Source: Fimenecus sp045613685 (GTDB lineage Bacteria > Bacillota > Clostridia > Oscillospirales > Acutalibacteraceae). Taken from it: 64,000 nucleotides of DNA. Both the position numbers and the translations under genes were made by a program. Below the pieces are notes generated by a model, which was given only the letters and a program-made list of their open reading frames with translations, did no database searches and was not told where the DNA came from. The DNA is taken from contig JAZLBL010000037.1 in the NCBI GenBank assembly GCA_045613685.1, forward strand, positions 9,599-73,598. Direction: 5' to 3'. Positions 9,665 to 18,640 of the stretch are shown in pieces; position 1 is the first letter of the stretch, and each line of letters begins with the position of its first letter.

Positions 9665-10747
9665 ATGGCAAGAGTTTATAATTTTTCAGCGGGCCCTTCA
9701 ATGCTCCCTGAGGACGTATTGAAAAAAGCAGCAGCAGAAATGCTTGATTATGAAGGTAGCGGTCAATCAGTAATGGAGATGAGCCACCGCTCAAAAGTTT
9801 ATGATTCAATTATTAGGGGTGCAGAAAAGCTTCTCCGTGAGCTTTACAATATTCCTGAAAACTATAAAGTTCTCTTTTTACAAGGCGGTGCTTCAACACA
9901 GTTTGCTGCTATTCCGCTTAACTTTATGAACAAAAGTGGTAAAGCTGACTTCGTTATTACAGGTCAATGGGCTAAAAAAGCATATCAAGAAGCACAAAAA
10001 TATGGCGAATGTAAAGCAGTTGCATCATCAGCAGATAAAACATTCTCATATATCCCCAAACTTGATAAGAACGAATTCACAAAAGATGCCGACTATTTTT
10101 ACATCTGTATGAATAATACAATTTATGGCACAGTTTATCACGAACTTCCAGACACAGGTGATGTTCCACTTATTGCAGATATTTCTTCATGCTTCCTTTC
10201 AGAGCCACTTGATATTTCAAAATTTGCAATGGTTTATGGTGGTGCGCAGAAAAACGTTGCACCTGCTGGTCTTACAATTTGTATTATCCGTGAAGATATG
10301 CTCGGTAACGCTCGTGACATTACACCAACAATGCTAAACTATCAAATTATGGCAGATAACGATTCTCTTTATAACACTCCACCCTGCTATACAATTTATA
10401 TTTGCAAACTTGTTCTTGAATGGCTTAAAGAAAATGGTGGTCTTGAAGCTATGAAAGAAAGAAATATAAAGAAAGCAAAAATTCTTTACGACTTCCTTGA
10501 CAAAAGTAAAATGTTCAAAGGTACTGTTGTTGCTGAAGACCGTTCACTTATGAATGTTCCATTTGTAACTGACAGTGAAGAACTCAATGCTAAATTTATT
10601 AAAGAAGCAACTGATTCTGGTTTTGTAAATCTTAAAGGTCACCGTTCAGTTGGTGGTATGAGAGCTTCAATCTATAACGCAATGCCAGTTGAAGGCGTAG
10701 AAAAACTCGTTGGATTTATGACAGAATTTGAAAAAGCAAATTCATAA
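9665..10747 (+). CDS. serC: Phosphoserine aminotransferase
   Basis: PLP enzyme (360 aa) that makes 3-phosphoserine from 3-phosphohydroxypyruvate and glutamate, the second step of serine synthesis. It begins MARVYNFSAGPSMLPE, typical of the family, with the substrate-phosphate HRSKV segment near residue 41 and the PLP lysine in GGAQKN. The start is fixed by GGAGG at 9653-9657; the frame is open further upstream but overlaps the promoter. serA follows 13 bp later, so the two form an operon. No serB is adjacent, though a HAD phosphatase of that type lies at 47307-47909. Confidence 0.95.
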   Translation: MARVYNFSAGPSMLPEDVLKKAAAEMLDYEGSGQSVMEMSHRSKVYDSIIRGAEKLLRELYNIPENYKVLFLQGGASTQFAAIPLNFMNKSGKADFVITGQWAKKAYQEAQKYGECKAVASSADKTFSYIPKLDKNEFTKDADYFYICMNNTIYGTVYHELPDTGDVPLIADISSCFLSEPLDISKFAMVYGGAQKNVAPAGLTICIIREDMLGNARDITPTMLNYQIMADNDSLYNTPPCYTIYICKLVLEWLKENGGLEAMKERNIKKAKILYDFLDKSKMFKGTVVAEDRSLMNVPFVTDSEELNAKFIKEATDSGFVNLKGHRSVGGMRASIYNAMPVEGVEKLVGFMTEFEKANS

Positions 10748-10760
10748 GGAGCCAAACATT

Positions 10761-11924
10761 ATGTATAATATTTTAACTTTAAATAAGATTTCAGAAACAG
10801 GTCTTTGCAAATTTTCCAATGAATACAACTGTTCAACTGAAATGGCAAACCCAGATGCAATTCTTGTTCGTTCTGCATCTATGCATGAAATGGATTTTGA
10901 AGAAAATACACTTGCTATTGCACGTGCAGGTGCAGGTGTTAACAATATTCCAATTGATAAATGCAGTGAAGCAGGTATTGTAGTATTCAACACACCAGGT
11001 GCTAATGCTAACGCTGTTAAAGAACTTGTACTTACTGGTCTTTTACTTTCATCAAGAAAAGTTATTCCTGCTATTGAATGGGCAAAAACATTAAAAGGCA
11101 ACGGTGATACAGTACCAAAGGATGTTGAAAAAGGTAAAGGTGCTTTTGCAGGTCCCGAAATCAAAGGTAAAACTCTTGGTGTAATCGGTCTTGGCGCTAT
11201 CGGTATTCTTGTTGCAAACGCAGCGTCAGCTCTTGGAATGAACGTTATTGGCTATGACCCATTCCTTTCTGTTACACAGAGTATCACTCTTAACCATCAT
11301 GTTAAACTCACAGATAATCTTAACACTATCTATACTGAAAGCGATTATATTACACTTCATTTGCCACTTAATGACAATACCCGTGGACTCATCAATGCTG
11401 ATACAATTGCCATTATGAAAGATGGTGTTAGAATTCTTAACTTTGCTCGTGGCGAATTAGTCGATACAGCAAATATTATCGAAGCACTAGAACTTGGTAA
11501 GGTTTCTGCTTATGTTACAGATTTCCCTAACGATGCTGTTATTGGTGCAACAGGTGTTATTGCAATCCCTCACTTGGGTGCTTCTACACCTGAATCAGAA
11601 GATAACTGTGCGGTTATGGCAGTAGAGCAAGTAGCAGACTATCTTGAAAATGGTAGCATTGTTAACTCTGTTAACTACCCTGCTGTTACTCTTGCACCTT
11701 GTGAAAAGCACCGTATTACAATAATGCACAAAAACATTTCAGGAATTGTTAGTAAGATTACATCAGGTCTCGCTAATGAAGATGTTAATATTGATAATAT
11801 GGTTAATAAATCAAAGGGTGAATACGCTTATACTGTTATTGACTCCGACACAGAAGCATCAGCAGAAGCAATTAATGCACTTAAAAAGATTAACGGAATT
11901 ATTCGTATCAGAGTAATTAAATAA
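10761..11924 (+). CDS. serA: D-3-phosphoglycerate dehydrogenase
   Basis: NAD-dependent dehydrogenase (387 aa) that oxidises 3-phosphoglycerate, the first step of serine synthesis. The Rossmann motif GLGAIGILVAN is near residue 150, with the catalytic Arg in FARGEL, and His in IPHLGAST. A C-terminal ACT domain (about 315-387, KHRITIMHKNISGIVSKI onward) is consistent with feedback control by serine. The start at 10761 follows TAAGGAG at the serC stop; an in-frame upstream start would overlap serC. A strong terminator follows. Confidence 0.95.
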   Translation: MYNILTLNKISETGLCKFSNEYNCSTEMANPDAILVRSASMHEMDFEENTLAIARAGAGVNNIPIDKCSEAGIVVFNTPGANANAVKELVLTGLLLSSRKVIPAIEWAKTLKGNGDTVPKDVEKGKGAFAGPEIKGKTLGVIGLGAIGILVANAASALGMNVIGYDPFLSVTQSITLNHHVKLTDNLNTIYTESDYITLHLPLNDNTRGLINADTIAIMKDGVRILNFARGELVDTANIIEALELGKVSAYVTDFPNDAVIGATGVIAIPHLGASTPESEDNCAVMAVEQVADYLENGSIVNSVNYPAVTLAPCEKHRITIMHKNISGIVSKITSGLANEDVNIDNMVNKSKGEYAYTVIDSDTEASAEAINALKKINGIIRIRVIK

Positions 11925-11937
11925 TCAACCAAGATGA

Positions 11938-11967
11938 AAGACCTACTCTATGGAGTAGGTCTTTTTT
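11938..11967 (+). terminator. Rho-independent terminator of serC-serA
   Basis: An 11-bp perfect stem (AAGACCTACTC at 11938-11948, GAGTAGGTCTT at 11953-11963) with a 4-base loop and a T-run. Its T-run overlaps the last codons of the convergent exonuclease gene. Confidence 0.9.
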
Positions 11968-12835
11968 ATATGCTTTCTTCAGTTTTTTCAACAGGTGTTT
12001 TTATTATTTCAGAATAATTTCTCTTTATATCAAGTCTATCATAGAATTTCTTAATACGAAGATTAACTCTGAATTCTCTATTACATTTTTCGCAATAGAA
12101 AATCCCCCTGAATGATTGATTCATAAACTTCCACTTTTTTAATGTTTCAACCTTGCCACCACATATATCACAATAGCAATTAAATAAGTTTTTATCAATT
12201 AGTGGGTCATTTTTGCTTTTTATTACATAAGGTTTGAACGCAAGTCTAGCATAGAAATCAGCATCGCACACTTTTATAAAATCGCTCAACTTTTCTTTAT
12301 CATAAACCTTTTTAAAGCATTCTGCGCTTAAAAGGCTATCATCTAAAGCCCTGTGATGAGGATACTTTTCTGCGTCAATTTGGAGACATTCAGCAGCATA
12401 GGATAGCCCTGCTTGTTGTACATTCTCCATATTAATAAAGCACTGACAAAATCTCTGTAAATCAGCATAATTCTTAATAAAATCAATTCTATCTTTTTTA
12501 AGAAAGTACTTGAAATTGGTGAGCATTGTTCTGACATCAGTGTCACCCCATGTCATAATAATCGCATCTTTGCCTACCCATTCTTCAAGCCGATAAATAG
12601 CTTCTTCAAACGGTTTACCTGCAAAAACTTCTTCATTGGTAATATGAGTTAAATCTTTAATTCTTGAACGAAGTTTTTTTGACACAACAGGTTTTATAAG
12701 TTCAGAATATGTATCAACAATTTCTAAATCTTCATTTAATTTAACAGCGCCAATTTCAATGATTTCATTGATAAATTTTTTTGTGGATTTCACATATGCA
12801 TTATTCCACTCTAAATCCATAATTATGTAGTTCAT
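11966..12835 (-). CDS. DEDDh 3'-5' exonuclease with C-terminal zinc ribbon
   Basis: Predicted DnaQ-fold exonuclease (289 aa), resembling the KapD/ERI-1-like branch. Exo I is DLEWN at residues 7-11, and Exo III is HRALDDS with the His and Asp of the DEDDh type at about 160-165. After the nuclease domain (about 1-185) comes a four-cysteine segment (CDICGG and CEKCNREF, about 220-255) that looks like a zinc ribbon and is not part of the usual fold. It is the last gene after the folate operon, 9 bp after folK. The substrate, RNA or DNA, cannot be told. Confidence 0.8.
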   Translation of the reverse strand: MNYIIMDLEWNNAYVKSTKKFINEIIEIGAVKLNEDLEIVDTYSELIKPVVSKKLRSRIKDLTHITNEEVFAGKPFEEAIYRLEEWVGKDAIIMTWGDTDVRTMLTNFKYFLKKDRIDFIKNYADLQRFCQCFINMENVQQAGLSYAAECLQIDAEKYPHHRALDDSLLSAECFKKVYDKEKLSDFIKVCDADFYARLAFKPYVIKSKNDPLIDKNLFNCYCDICGGKVETLKKWKFMNQSFRGIFYCEKCNREFRVNLRIKKFYDRLDIKRNYSEIIKTPVEKTEESI

Positions 12836-12844
12836 AAATCACCG

Positions 12845-13333
12845 TTAATCTATTTCTATTTTATCTAAGTATTTCTTTATACCTTCACTCGTTAAAGTCT
12901 TTTTAGCCCGTTCTCGGTCAAATAGAGGGTTATCAAAATCAATATCAAGAAGTGGTTGCAACACAAACTCTCGTTCAAACATTCTTGGATGTGGTAAAAC
13001 AAGCGAAGGTGTGTCATATTTCTCATTTTCGTATAAAAGCAAATCAATATCAATTATTCTTGGCCCATTTTTGATATTTCTTATTCTGCCAAGCCCTGCT
13101 TCAATTCCAAGACAAGCACCGAGCACATTTTGCGCCGTTAGTTCTGTTTCAATTTCAACTGCAATATTCAAAAAATCATCTTGTTCTGAATATCCGACAG
13201 GTGCAGTTTCATAAACTTTTGACACATCTGTCACTCTCGTTGTTGGCAAAAGATTCAATGCAATCAAAGCATTTTTAAGATTTTCTTCGCGGTCACCAAT
13301 ATTTGTACCTACACCTAAATATGCTTTACTCAT
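12845..13333 (-). CDS. folK: 2-amino-4-hydroxy-6-hydroxymethyldihydropteridine pyrophosphokinase
   Basis: HPPK (162 aa) transfers pyrophosphate from ATP to the hydroxymethyl pterin in folate synthesis. The motifs LGVGTNIGDREENL (residues 5-18), ETAPVGYSEQDDFLN, and the metal-binding GPRIIDIDLL are all present. The start overlaps the folB stop by 4 bp (ATGA), which indicates translational coupling. Confidence 0.95.
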   Translation of the reverse strand: MSKAYLGVGTNIGDREENLKNALIALNLLPTTRVTDVSKVYETAPVGYSEQDDFLNIAVEIETELTAQNVLGACLGIEAGLGRIRNIKNGPRIIDIDLLLYENEKYDTPSLVLPHPRMFEREFVLQPLLDIDFDNPLFDRERAKKTLTSEGIKKYLDKIEID

Positions 13334-13692
13334 TTTCTTTCCCTTTCAAATTGAACAGCTACATAATCAAAATCCGCCTTGATTGGTGCTTCAGGTTTCA
13401 TAACTGTAATTTTAATTACTTGAATTTTATCATATTCTTCAAACAAGGCATCAATTATTCTTTGTGCTACCCTTTCAATCAAATCATCTTTTTGACTTTG
13501 AGCTACTCGCCTTACAGTTTTAATCATTTTTGCATAACTAACTGTATCATCAACATTATCTGTTGTACAAGGAATTGATAAATCAACGCTTGCTTCAATA
13601 TCAAACACAAAGTTTTGCCCATCAACTTTTTCTTCGGGGTTTACACCATGATAACAAAAAAGTTTAAGATTTTTAATAATAATTTTATCCAT
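13330..13692 (-). CDS. folB: Dihydroneopterin aldolase
   Basis: Small tunnel-fold enzyme (120 aa) that cleaves dihydroneopterin to the hydroxymethyl pterin used by FolK. Family features are the N-terminal IKNLKLFCYHGVNPEEK with the conserved HG, the SYAKM segment, and the catalytic Lys in KPEAPI near the C-terminus. It lies between folP (1-bp gap) and folK (4-bp overlap). Confidence 0.94.
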   Translation of the reverse strand: MDKIIIKNLKLFCYHGVNPEEKVDGQNFVFDIEASVDLSIPCTTDNVDDTVSYAKMIKTVRRVAQSQKDDLIERVAQRIIDALFEEYDKIQVIKITVMKPEAPIKADFDYVAVQFERERK

Positions 13693-13693
13693 A

Positions 13694-14515
13694 TTATCCC
13701 CTTAAAATTGCATCAGTCATTTTTAAAGCCAACGCATTTTCTTTAACATCATGAACTCTTACAAAGTCTGCACCATTTGCAACCGCTAATGTGTTTGCAG
13801 AAATAGTTCCATATACCCTATCATATTTATCAACATTTGTAGTTTCACCAATAATTCTTTTTGATGATAAAGCCACTAAAAGCGCATTATTTGTTTTTAA
13901 CGATTTAAGATTTTTTAAAAGTTCAATGCTTTGTTCAGTTGATTTTCCAAACCCAACACCTATATCAAGCATTATTTGGTTATTTAAAATCCCATATTCT
14001 TGGCATTTGTTATGAATATCAAGAAAGAACTTTTTAATTTCTTCAACAATACAATTCTTATACTCAGGTACAATGTCCGAGTTGCCACCACCAGTATGCA
14101 TCATTATCCAACCAGCATTATATTTTTTTATAACTCGTGCCATTTCTTCTGAAAAAGCACCCGAAACATCATTAATTATTGATGCACCATTCTGCAGTGC
14201 ATATTCTGCAACACTTGGATAAAATGTATCAACTGAAATTACTGCTTTAGTTTTTTCATAAAGATATGGCAAATAATTTTTAATGATTTCTAGTTCATCA
14301 TCAGCGCTTATTATCTTATGACCCGGCCGTGTAGATTGTGCACCAATATCAATAATATCAGCACCATATTTAAGCATTTCTTTTGTGTGCTCTAATGCTT
14401 TTTCTTTTGAATTGTATTTACCACCATCATAGAATGAGTCATCGGTAACATTCAATATACCCATTATATAAGTCTTTTTGCCCAGTTCAAATTCAATATT
14501 TTTACATTTAAACAT
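13694..14515 (-). CDS. folP: Dihydropteroate synthase
   Basis: Sulfonamide target enzyme (273 aa, TIM barrel) that joins the pterin pyrophosphate with p-aminobenzoate. It shows GILNVTDDSFYDGG near residue 19, DIGAQSTRPG, SVDTF, INDVSG, and the C-terminal RVHDV. The start overlaps the folE stop by one base (TAATG). The order folE-folP-folB-folK gives nearly the whole pterin branch in one operon. Confidence 0.95.
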   Translation of the reverse strand: MFKCKNIEFELGKKTYIMGILNVTDDSFYDGGKYNSKEKALEHTKEMLKYGADIIDIGAQSTRPGHKIISADDELEIIKNYLPYLYEKTKAVISVDTFYPSVAEYALQNGASIINDVSGAFSEEMARVIKKYNAGWIMMHTGGGNSDIVPEYKNCIVEEIKKFFLDIHNKCQEYGILNNQIMLDIGVGFGKSTEQSIELLKNLKSLKTNNALLVALSSKRIIGETTNVDKYDRVYGTISANTLAVANGADFVRVHDVKENALALKMTDAILRG

Positions 14516-15078
14516 TATTTTATACCTAAAAGCGTCATTACTTCTGCTCTTGTTCTCGCATCTTTTTTCATTGTACCACGCAATGCAGAAGTCTGTGTTT
14601 TTGAACCTGCTGCGCGAATACCACGCATTGTCATACAGAGATGCTCTGCTTCGACAACAACCGCCACACCCTGTGGTTGCATTTCTTTTTCAATGAAATC
14701 TGCAATTTGAGCAGTTAATCGTTCTTGAAGTTGTGGACGACGAGCATAAGAATTAACTATTCGTGCGAGTTTAGAAAGTCCTATAACTAAACCATTATCG
14801 TTTGGAATATATGCAATGTGTGCTTTTCCTACAAAAGGTAAAAAATGGTGTTCACACATTGAATACATTGGAATATCTCTCACAATAACAATTTCGTCAC
14901 TTTGCCCTTCGTGGAACATTTTAAGATGCTTTGTTGGGTCCTCTTCTAATCCCGAAAAGATTTCTTCATACATATTCGCAACTCGTTTTGGTGTTTCTTG
15001 AAGCCCTTCTCTATCGGGGTCTTCACCGATTGCTATTAAAATTTCTCTAAACGCTCTTTCGATTCTTTCTTTATCCAC
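14515..15078 (-). CDS. folE: GTP cyclohydrolase I
   Basis: First enzyme of pterin synthesis (187 aa), turning GTP into dihydroneopterin triphosphate. The zinc ligands and active site are seen in CEHHLLPF-like MCEHHFLPF, HIAYIPN, LSKLARIV and CMTMRG. The start is placed at GTG 15078, nine bases after GAAGG; a TTG at 15087 is also open but overlaps the upstream gene and has no ribosome binding site. Confidence 0.93.
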   Translation of the reverse strand: MDKERIERAFREILIAIGEDPDREGLQETPKRVANMYEEIFSGLEEDPTKHLKMFHEGQSDEIVIVRDIPMYSMCEHHFLPFVGKAHIAYIPNDNGLVIGLSKLARIVNSYARRPQLQERLTAQIADFIEKEMQPQGVAVVVEAEHLCMTMRGIRAAGSKTQTSALRGTMKKDARTRAEVMTLLGIK

Positions 15079-15083
15079 TAAAA

Positions 15084-16223
15084 TCAACCTTCTTTAAAAA
15101 TAATACAAATATATTGCAAACCATCATCAGTATAGTATTCAACTGAGTCTGTTTTCAAATTTCTGCCGGATTTTCTAACAGCAGAGTTGATATATTCAAA
15201 AAATTGTGCATTATCATCTATTGAACTTATTGCCCTATCATAATCTGATTTATTCTTAAAGCAAATTTCAACAGTATTTTTGCCGGTTCTAAGAATTCTA
15301 GAACTTGCATCTGCAAATTGTGAAAAATGATAGAAAGTATACACATAAGTACCATTTCTTACAAAATAATTGAAATATGTACCATAGCAATTATTCTCAT
15401 GTGGCTCTAAATTTGAATGGTCTCGAGCTATTTGCTCATCAGTCACATTAAAATACATGTAACTAGGCATATTAGTTTCGTCATTATCATTCCAAGTCAC
15501 ATCAAGATGATAATTTTCGTTATTTAATTTGACAACATTCCACATATGTGGTTCAGTTGCACCATCAGCGGTTCCGTCACCAACAATCAGATAGTTATAT
15601 ATACCAGATTTATCAAGTAAAATTTGCATAGCTCGAGCATAGCCTTCGCAAACTGCTCTGCCGTTAATTAATGTGTTATGTACAGAAGCACCAACATTAC
15701 CAAAAGTCTCCATATCATATACTACATTTTCACAGATATAATCATGAAAAAACAGTTCTTTTTCATAATCAGTTACACAAAAACTTGCTTTATTTAGAAT
15801 TTCATTTACCTTATTATTTAACTCTATTGAATATTGTATTGCTTCATCTTCAGAATAAGTGTAATTGGGTTTAAAAACGACCTTGCCACCATAATTAAAA
15901 TATTTATAATCTGTTTTCAACCAGAAAATCTCAGGATTATCATATAAAACCGCAGTGAATACTTTTGATAATGTGTCATCATCGATTTTCAAAGTGCATT
16001 TTTCATCAAAACTTTTAACAGAAGCATACATCTTTATATAAGCATCTTTTTCGTCCTCATCTAATTGATTATAATAATACATACTTTTCCAACCGAATTC
16101 AGCATTGTAATCAATTGAGGGTTGACTAGGTACATCTATCTCTTCAAAGGGATTATTATTAAATACAGAAAGACCCGCAACGCAAGCTAAAATAATCAGT
16201 ATTAATTTCAGTGAGTTTTTCAT
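15084..16223 (-). CDS. Exported transglutaminase-like protein
   Basis: A 379-aa protein with a short N-terminal membrane segment (residues 5-20). A transglutaminase-like core follows with the catalytic triad Cys (GRAVCEGYARA, about 191), His (EPHMWNVV) and Asp (YHLDVTWND). Such domains in Gram-positive surface proteins act as proteases, crosslinkers or peptidoglycan-binding folds, so the reaction is not known. It lies between the LCP-like gene and folE, separated by 9 and 5 bp, and may be transcribed with the folate genes although it shares no obvious function with them. Confidence 0.75.
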   Translation of the reverse strand: MKNSLKLILIILACVAGLSVFNNNPFEEIDVPSQPSIDYNAEFGWKSMYYYNQLDEDEKDAYIKMYASVKSFDEKCTLKIDDDTLSKVFTAVLYDNPEIFWLKTDYKYFNYGGKVVFKPNYTYSEDEAIQYSIELNNKVNEILNKASFCVTDYEKELFFHDYICENVVYDMETFGNVGASVHNTLINGRAVCEGYARAMQILLDKSGIYNYLIVGDGTADGATEPHMWNVVKLNNENYHLDVTWNDNDETNMPSYMYFNVTDEQIARDHSNLEPHENNCYGTYFNYFVRNGTYVYTFYHFSQFADASSRILRTGKNTVEICFKNKSDYDRAISSIDDNAQFFEYINSAVRKSGRNLKTDSVEYYTDDGLQYICIIFKEG

Positions 16224-16232
16224 ATAATCACC

Positions 16233-17054
16233 TTATTTAGCTGTTGGTAAAAATTTGTCGTCAGACTTAGAATAAATAACTAAATCATCTATATTTTCTG
16301 AATAATCAATAATTGATATATTAGTTTTACAATTATTAACAAAGTCTGTAAATAGTTTTTGTGAGTTTTCTGTGTATTTTGAAATTAAAATAGAATTTAA
16401 TATATCACAAATTATATTTGAACGTGTATTATCATCGCTAATCAAAAGATATTTTACAATATAATCATCTGATAAAACTTGTTTTCCTTCTTTTAATTCA
16501 ACATTAAAATCGAACGAATGATAATCAACCGCTTTAGGTACATTAATAATAATATCATCAAAAAGAGAGAGAATATCACGCAATTGTGTACGGGTACAAA
16601 CAATATATTTTTCAATCTGTGTATCAAGATTGCTATTTAAAGCTTCTATAACTCCCTGAACTGTTTTTTGATTATAAAGTTGTTCAAATGTTTCACTAGC
16701 GCTTATCAAATCGCTATCATCATAACAAGAAACATTCATATATGATTTCTCAAAATCCGTATCAACTAGACAGATAAAATCAAGATTATCATCTTTTTCA
16801 CAAATAAAAAGAATTTTTGATTTGTTTTTTAGTTGCGATAATAAAATACCACTTTGTGTTAAATCTTCTGTGTTTTCGGCTGGTTGTGTTGTTGTTTTCC
16901 CTGTAAGGTTATTAATATCAAAATCTATTGAACTCATAAGCACAACAACAGAAACAACGGATAAAATAAGAATAAATAATGCAAACGCAATTATAAAATA
17001 TTTTATTGATTTTGAAGATGTTTTTTTATCAAAAGTATTATTTTCCTTAAACAT
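16233..17054 (-). CDS. Degenerate LytR-CpsA-Psr (LCP)-like membrane protein
   Basis: A 273-aa protein with a cytoplasmic start, one membrane helix (about residues 19-41) and an extracellular domain. The C-terminal half can be read against the LCP fold: YIVCTRTQLRDILSLFDD, IIINVPKAVDY, LKEGKQVL and NCKTNISIIDYS fall in the expected order. The arginine-rich active-site stretch that LCP phosphotransferases need is almost gone, with one Arg left in DDNTRSN. I infer a non-catalytic LCP relative, perhaps a partner of the adjacent transglutaminase-like protein. The ATG follows TTGGAG. Confidence 0.5.
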   Translation of the reverse strand: MFKENNTFDKKTSSKSIKYFIIAFALFILILSVVSVVVLMSSIDFDINNLTGKTTTQPAENTEDLTQSGILLSQLKNKSKILFICEKDDNLDFICLVDTDFEKSYMNVSCYDDSDLISASETFEQLYNQKTVQGVIEALNSNLDTQIEKYIVCTRTQLRDILSLFDDIIINVPKAVDYHSFDFNVELKEGKQVLSDDYIVKYLLISDDNTRSNIICDILNSILISKYTENSQKLFTDFVNNCKTNISIIDYSENIDDLVIYSKSDDKFLPTAK

Positions 17055-17123
17055 TTTAACTCCAATAAAGAAATTTTATTTAGTATACCACATTTTAATA
17101 TCATAAACAATATTAATAAATAA

Positions 17124-17148
17124 AAAAGAGCTTCAATGAAGCTCTTTT
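17124..17148 (-). terminator. Rho-independent terminator after the sugar transferase gene
   Basis: An 11-bp stem (17124-17134 with 17138-17148, AAAAGAGCTTC and its complement) with a 3-base loop and a T-run on the minus strand. It separates the sugar transferase from the LCP-like gene. Confidence 0.85.
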
Positions 17149-17154
17149 ATTTAA

Positions 17155-18528
17155 TCAGTCTTCTCTTGTGAAATGATATTTAAACTCACCTTCGCCAAAT
17201 GCTTCTGTGCTATCAGATGCCTTCAATAAAACAGTAACTGTTTGAAGAATAAGTTTAAAATCAAGCCATAAGCTATATTTTTCAATATACATTAAGTCAA
17301 GGACAAGTTTATCTTTAGGCGATGTGTTATATTTACCGGCAATTTGTGCGTAACCAGTCAAACCACCTTTAACTCTAAGACGATAAGCAAACTCCGGAAG
17401 GTCCTCAGTATATCTATCAACATTTTCAATCATTTCAGGACGTGGACCAACAACGCTCATTTCACCTTTAATAATGTTAATAAGCTGTGGCAATTCATCA
17501 ATTCTGAATTTACGAAGATATTTACCAACCTTTGTGATTCTATCATCATCAGAGGTAACCGATTTGTTAATGCTACCTGCTTCCTTCATTGTACGGAATT
17601 TATAAACTTTAAAGAGTTTACCACCTTTTGTAGCTCTTGTCTGACGGAAAAATACATGTCCACCATCTTCAAGTTTGATAAGAGCTGCACACAAAAGCAT
17701 AACAGGACTTAAAACAAGTAAGCCAAGACCTGAGATAGCAATATCCATTGCGCGTTTTACAACCTTCTGTTCCAAAGTTAAGTCACGAACAACTGCTGAT
17801 ACAAGTGGTTTATCATCCAAAACAGCCGCCTTTGCACCCAACATAACCACGTCATTCATTTCAAAGTTGTAATAAATATTCTTATTTTTTGCATAACAAT
17901 ATTCATTCAAAAGAATTTTTTCTTTTGCTGGAATGTCATAAAGAAAAATTGTATCATGCTCATTAATTATGTCAAAAACGTGTTTTGATGAATAATGCAC
18001 CATTTCAGTAACATTATATTGTTTCTTATACTTCACAATTTTAGGCATAACACTATTTAATGATTCAAGCGAACTTGTGATAACACAACATTTTTCTGGT
18101 GTGTTGATTGTGAAATAAACATAGTTACCAAAATATGCAAATAATATTATAATTGCAATTTGAACTATCATTACAAGCACAAGTAAATGTGGTGCCTCAT
18201 AAACAAAACGAGAATTGTTATTTTCATTAACATTCATAATGCAAAGTTGCAAATGAGTAACAACGTCAGTTATTAATGTAGCTAATGAAATTGACATTAC
18301 AATAGGTTTACTCTTAAGGCGACCAATTAAATATCCACCATAAACTGCTATAAGTGCTGCTTCAAGAACACAGAATGTAACAAACGTTACCGCAGCAGTT
18401 CTTGACGGGTGTAAAATCCACTCAAACTTTGTACCAAAAACTACAAAGAAAGTGCCAATAAGCAATATATATAATGTTGATTTTAAAAGAAAAACAACTG
18501 TTTTTTGAAATTTATTTAATAAACCCAT
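17155..18528 (-). CDS. Polyprenyl glycosylphosphotransferase (initiating sugar transferase)
   Basis: Membrane enzyme (457 aa) that moves a sugar 1-phosphate from a nucleotide sugar to undecaprenyl phosphate, the first step of an exopolysaccharide or cell-wall glycan. Four or so N-terminal membrane helices are followed by a CoA-binding-like region, a further helix (about 270-290), and the WbaP/PglC catalytic domain with FFRQTRATKGGKLFKVYKFRTM, DELPQL and VGPRPEM. The ATG at 18528 follows GGAGG by 5 bases; the GTG at 18540 overlaps that site and is rejected. It has its own promoter and terminator and no glycosyltransferases beside it. Confidence 0.9.
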   Translation of the reverse strand: MGLLNKFQKTVVFLLKSTLYILLIGTFFVVFGTKFEWILHPSRTAAVTFVTFCVLEAALIAVYGGYLIGRLKSKPIVMSISLATLITDVVTHLQLCIMNVNENNNSRFVYEAPHLLVLVMIVQIAIIILFAYFGNYVYFTINTPEKCCVITSSLESLNSVMPKIVKYKKQYNVTEMVHYSSKHVFDIINEHDTIFLYDIPAKEKILLNEYCYAKNKNIYYNFEMNDVVMLGAKAAVLDDKPLVSAVVRDLTLEQKVVKRAMDIAISGLGLLVLSPVMLLCAALIKLEDGGHVFFRQTRATKGGKLFKVYKFRTMKEAGSINKSVTSDDDRITKVGKYLRKFRIDELPQLINIIKGEMSVVGPRPEMIENVDRYTEDLPEFAYRLRVKGGLTGYAQIAGKYNTSPKDKLVLDLMYIEKYSLWLDFKLILQTVTVLLKASDSTEAFGEGEFKYHFTRED

Positions 18529-18563
18529 ATTAGCCTCCACAAGGATAACAATATACTATGGTC

Positions 18564-18592
18564 ATTTTACTTTAAACACCATTATTTGTCAA
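18564..18592 (-). promoter_or_regulatory. Sigma-A promoter for the sugar transferase, with an upstream inverted repeat
   Basis: On the minus strand, TTGACA (18587-18592), a 17-bp spacer and TAAAAT (18564-18569). Just upstream, at 18597-18612, an inverted repeat TTACA-N6-TGTAA could be an operator. Confidence 0.6.
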
Positions 18593-18640
18593 TATATTAC
18601 AAGATACTGTAATAATTGTGTCATTTTTATCATTCCCAAA

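Noticed and set aside
10742..11164. Minus-strand 140-codon frame opposite serA
   Set aside because: Antisense shadow of serA with no ribosome binding site and no recognisable domain.
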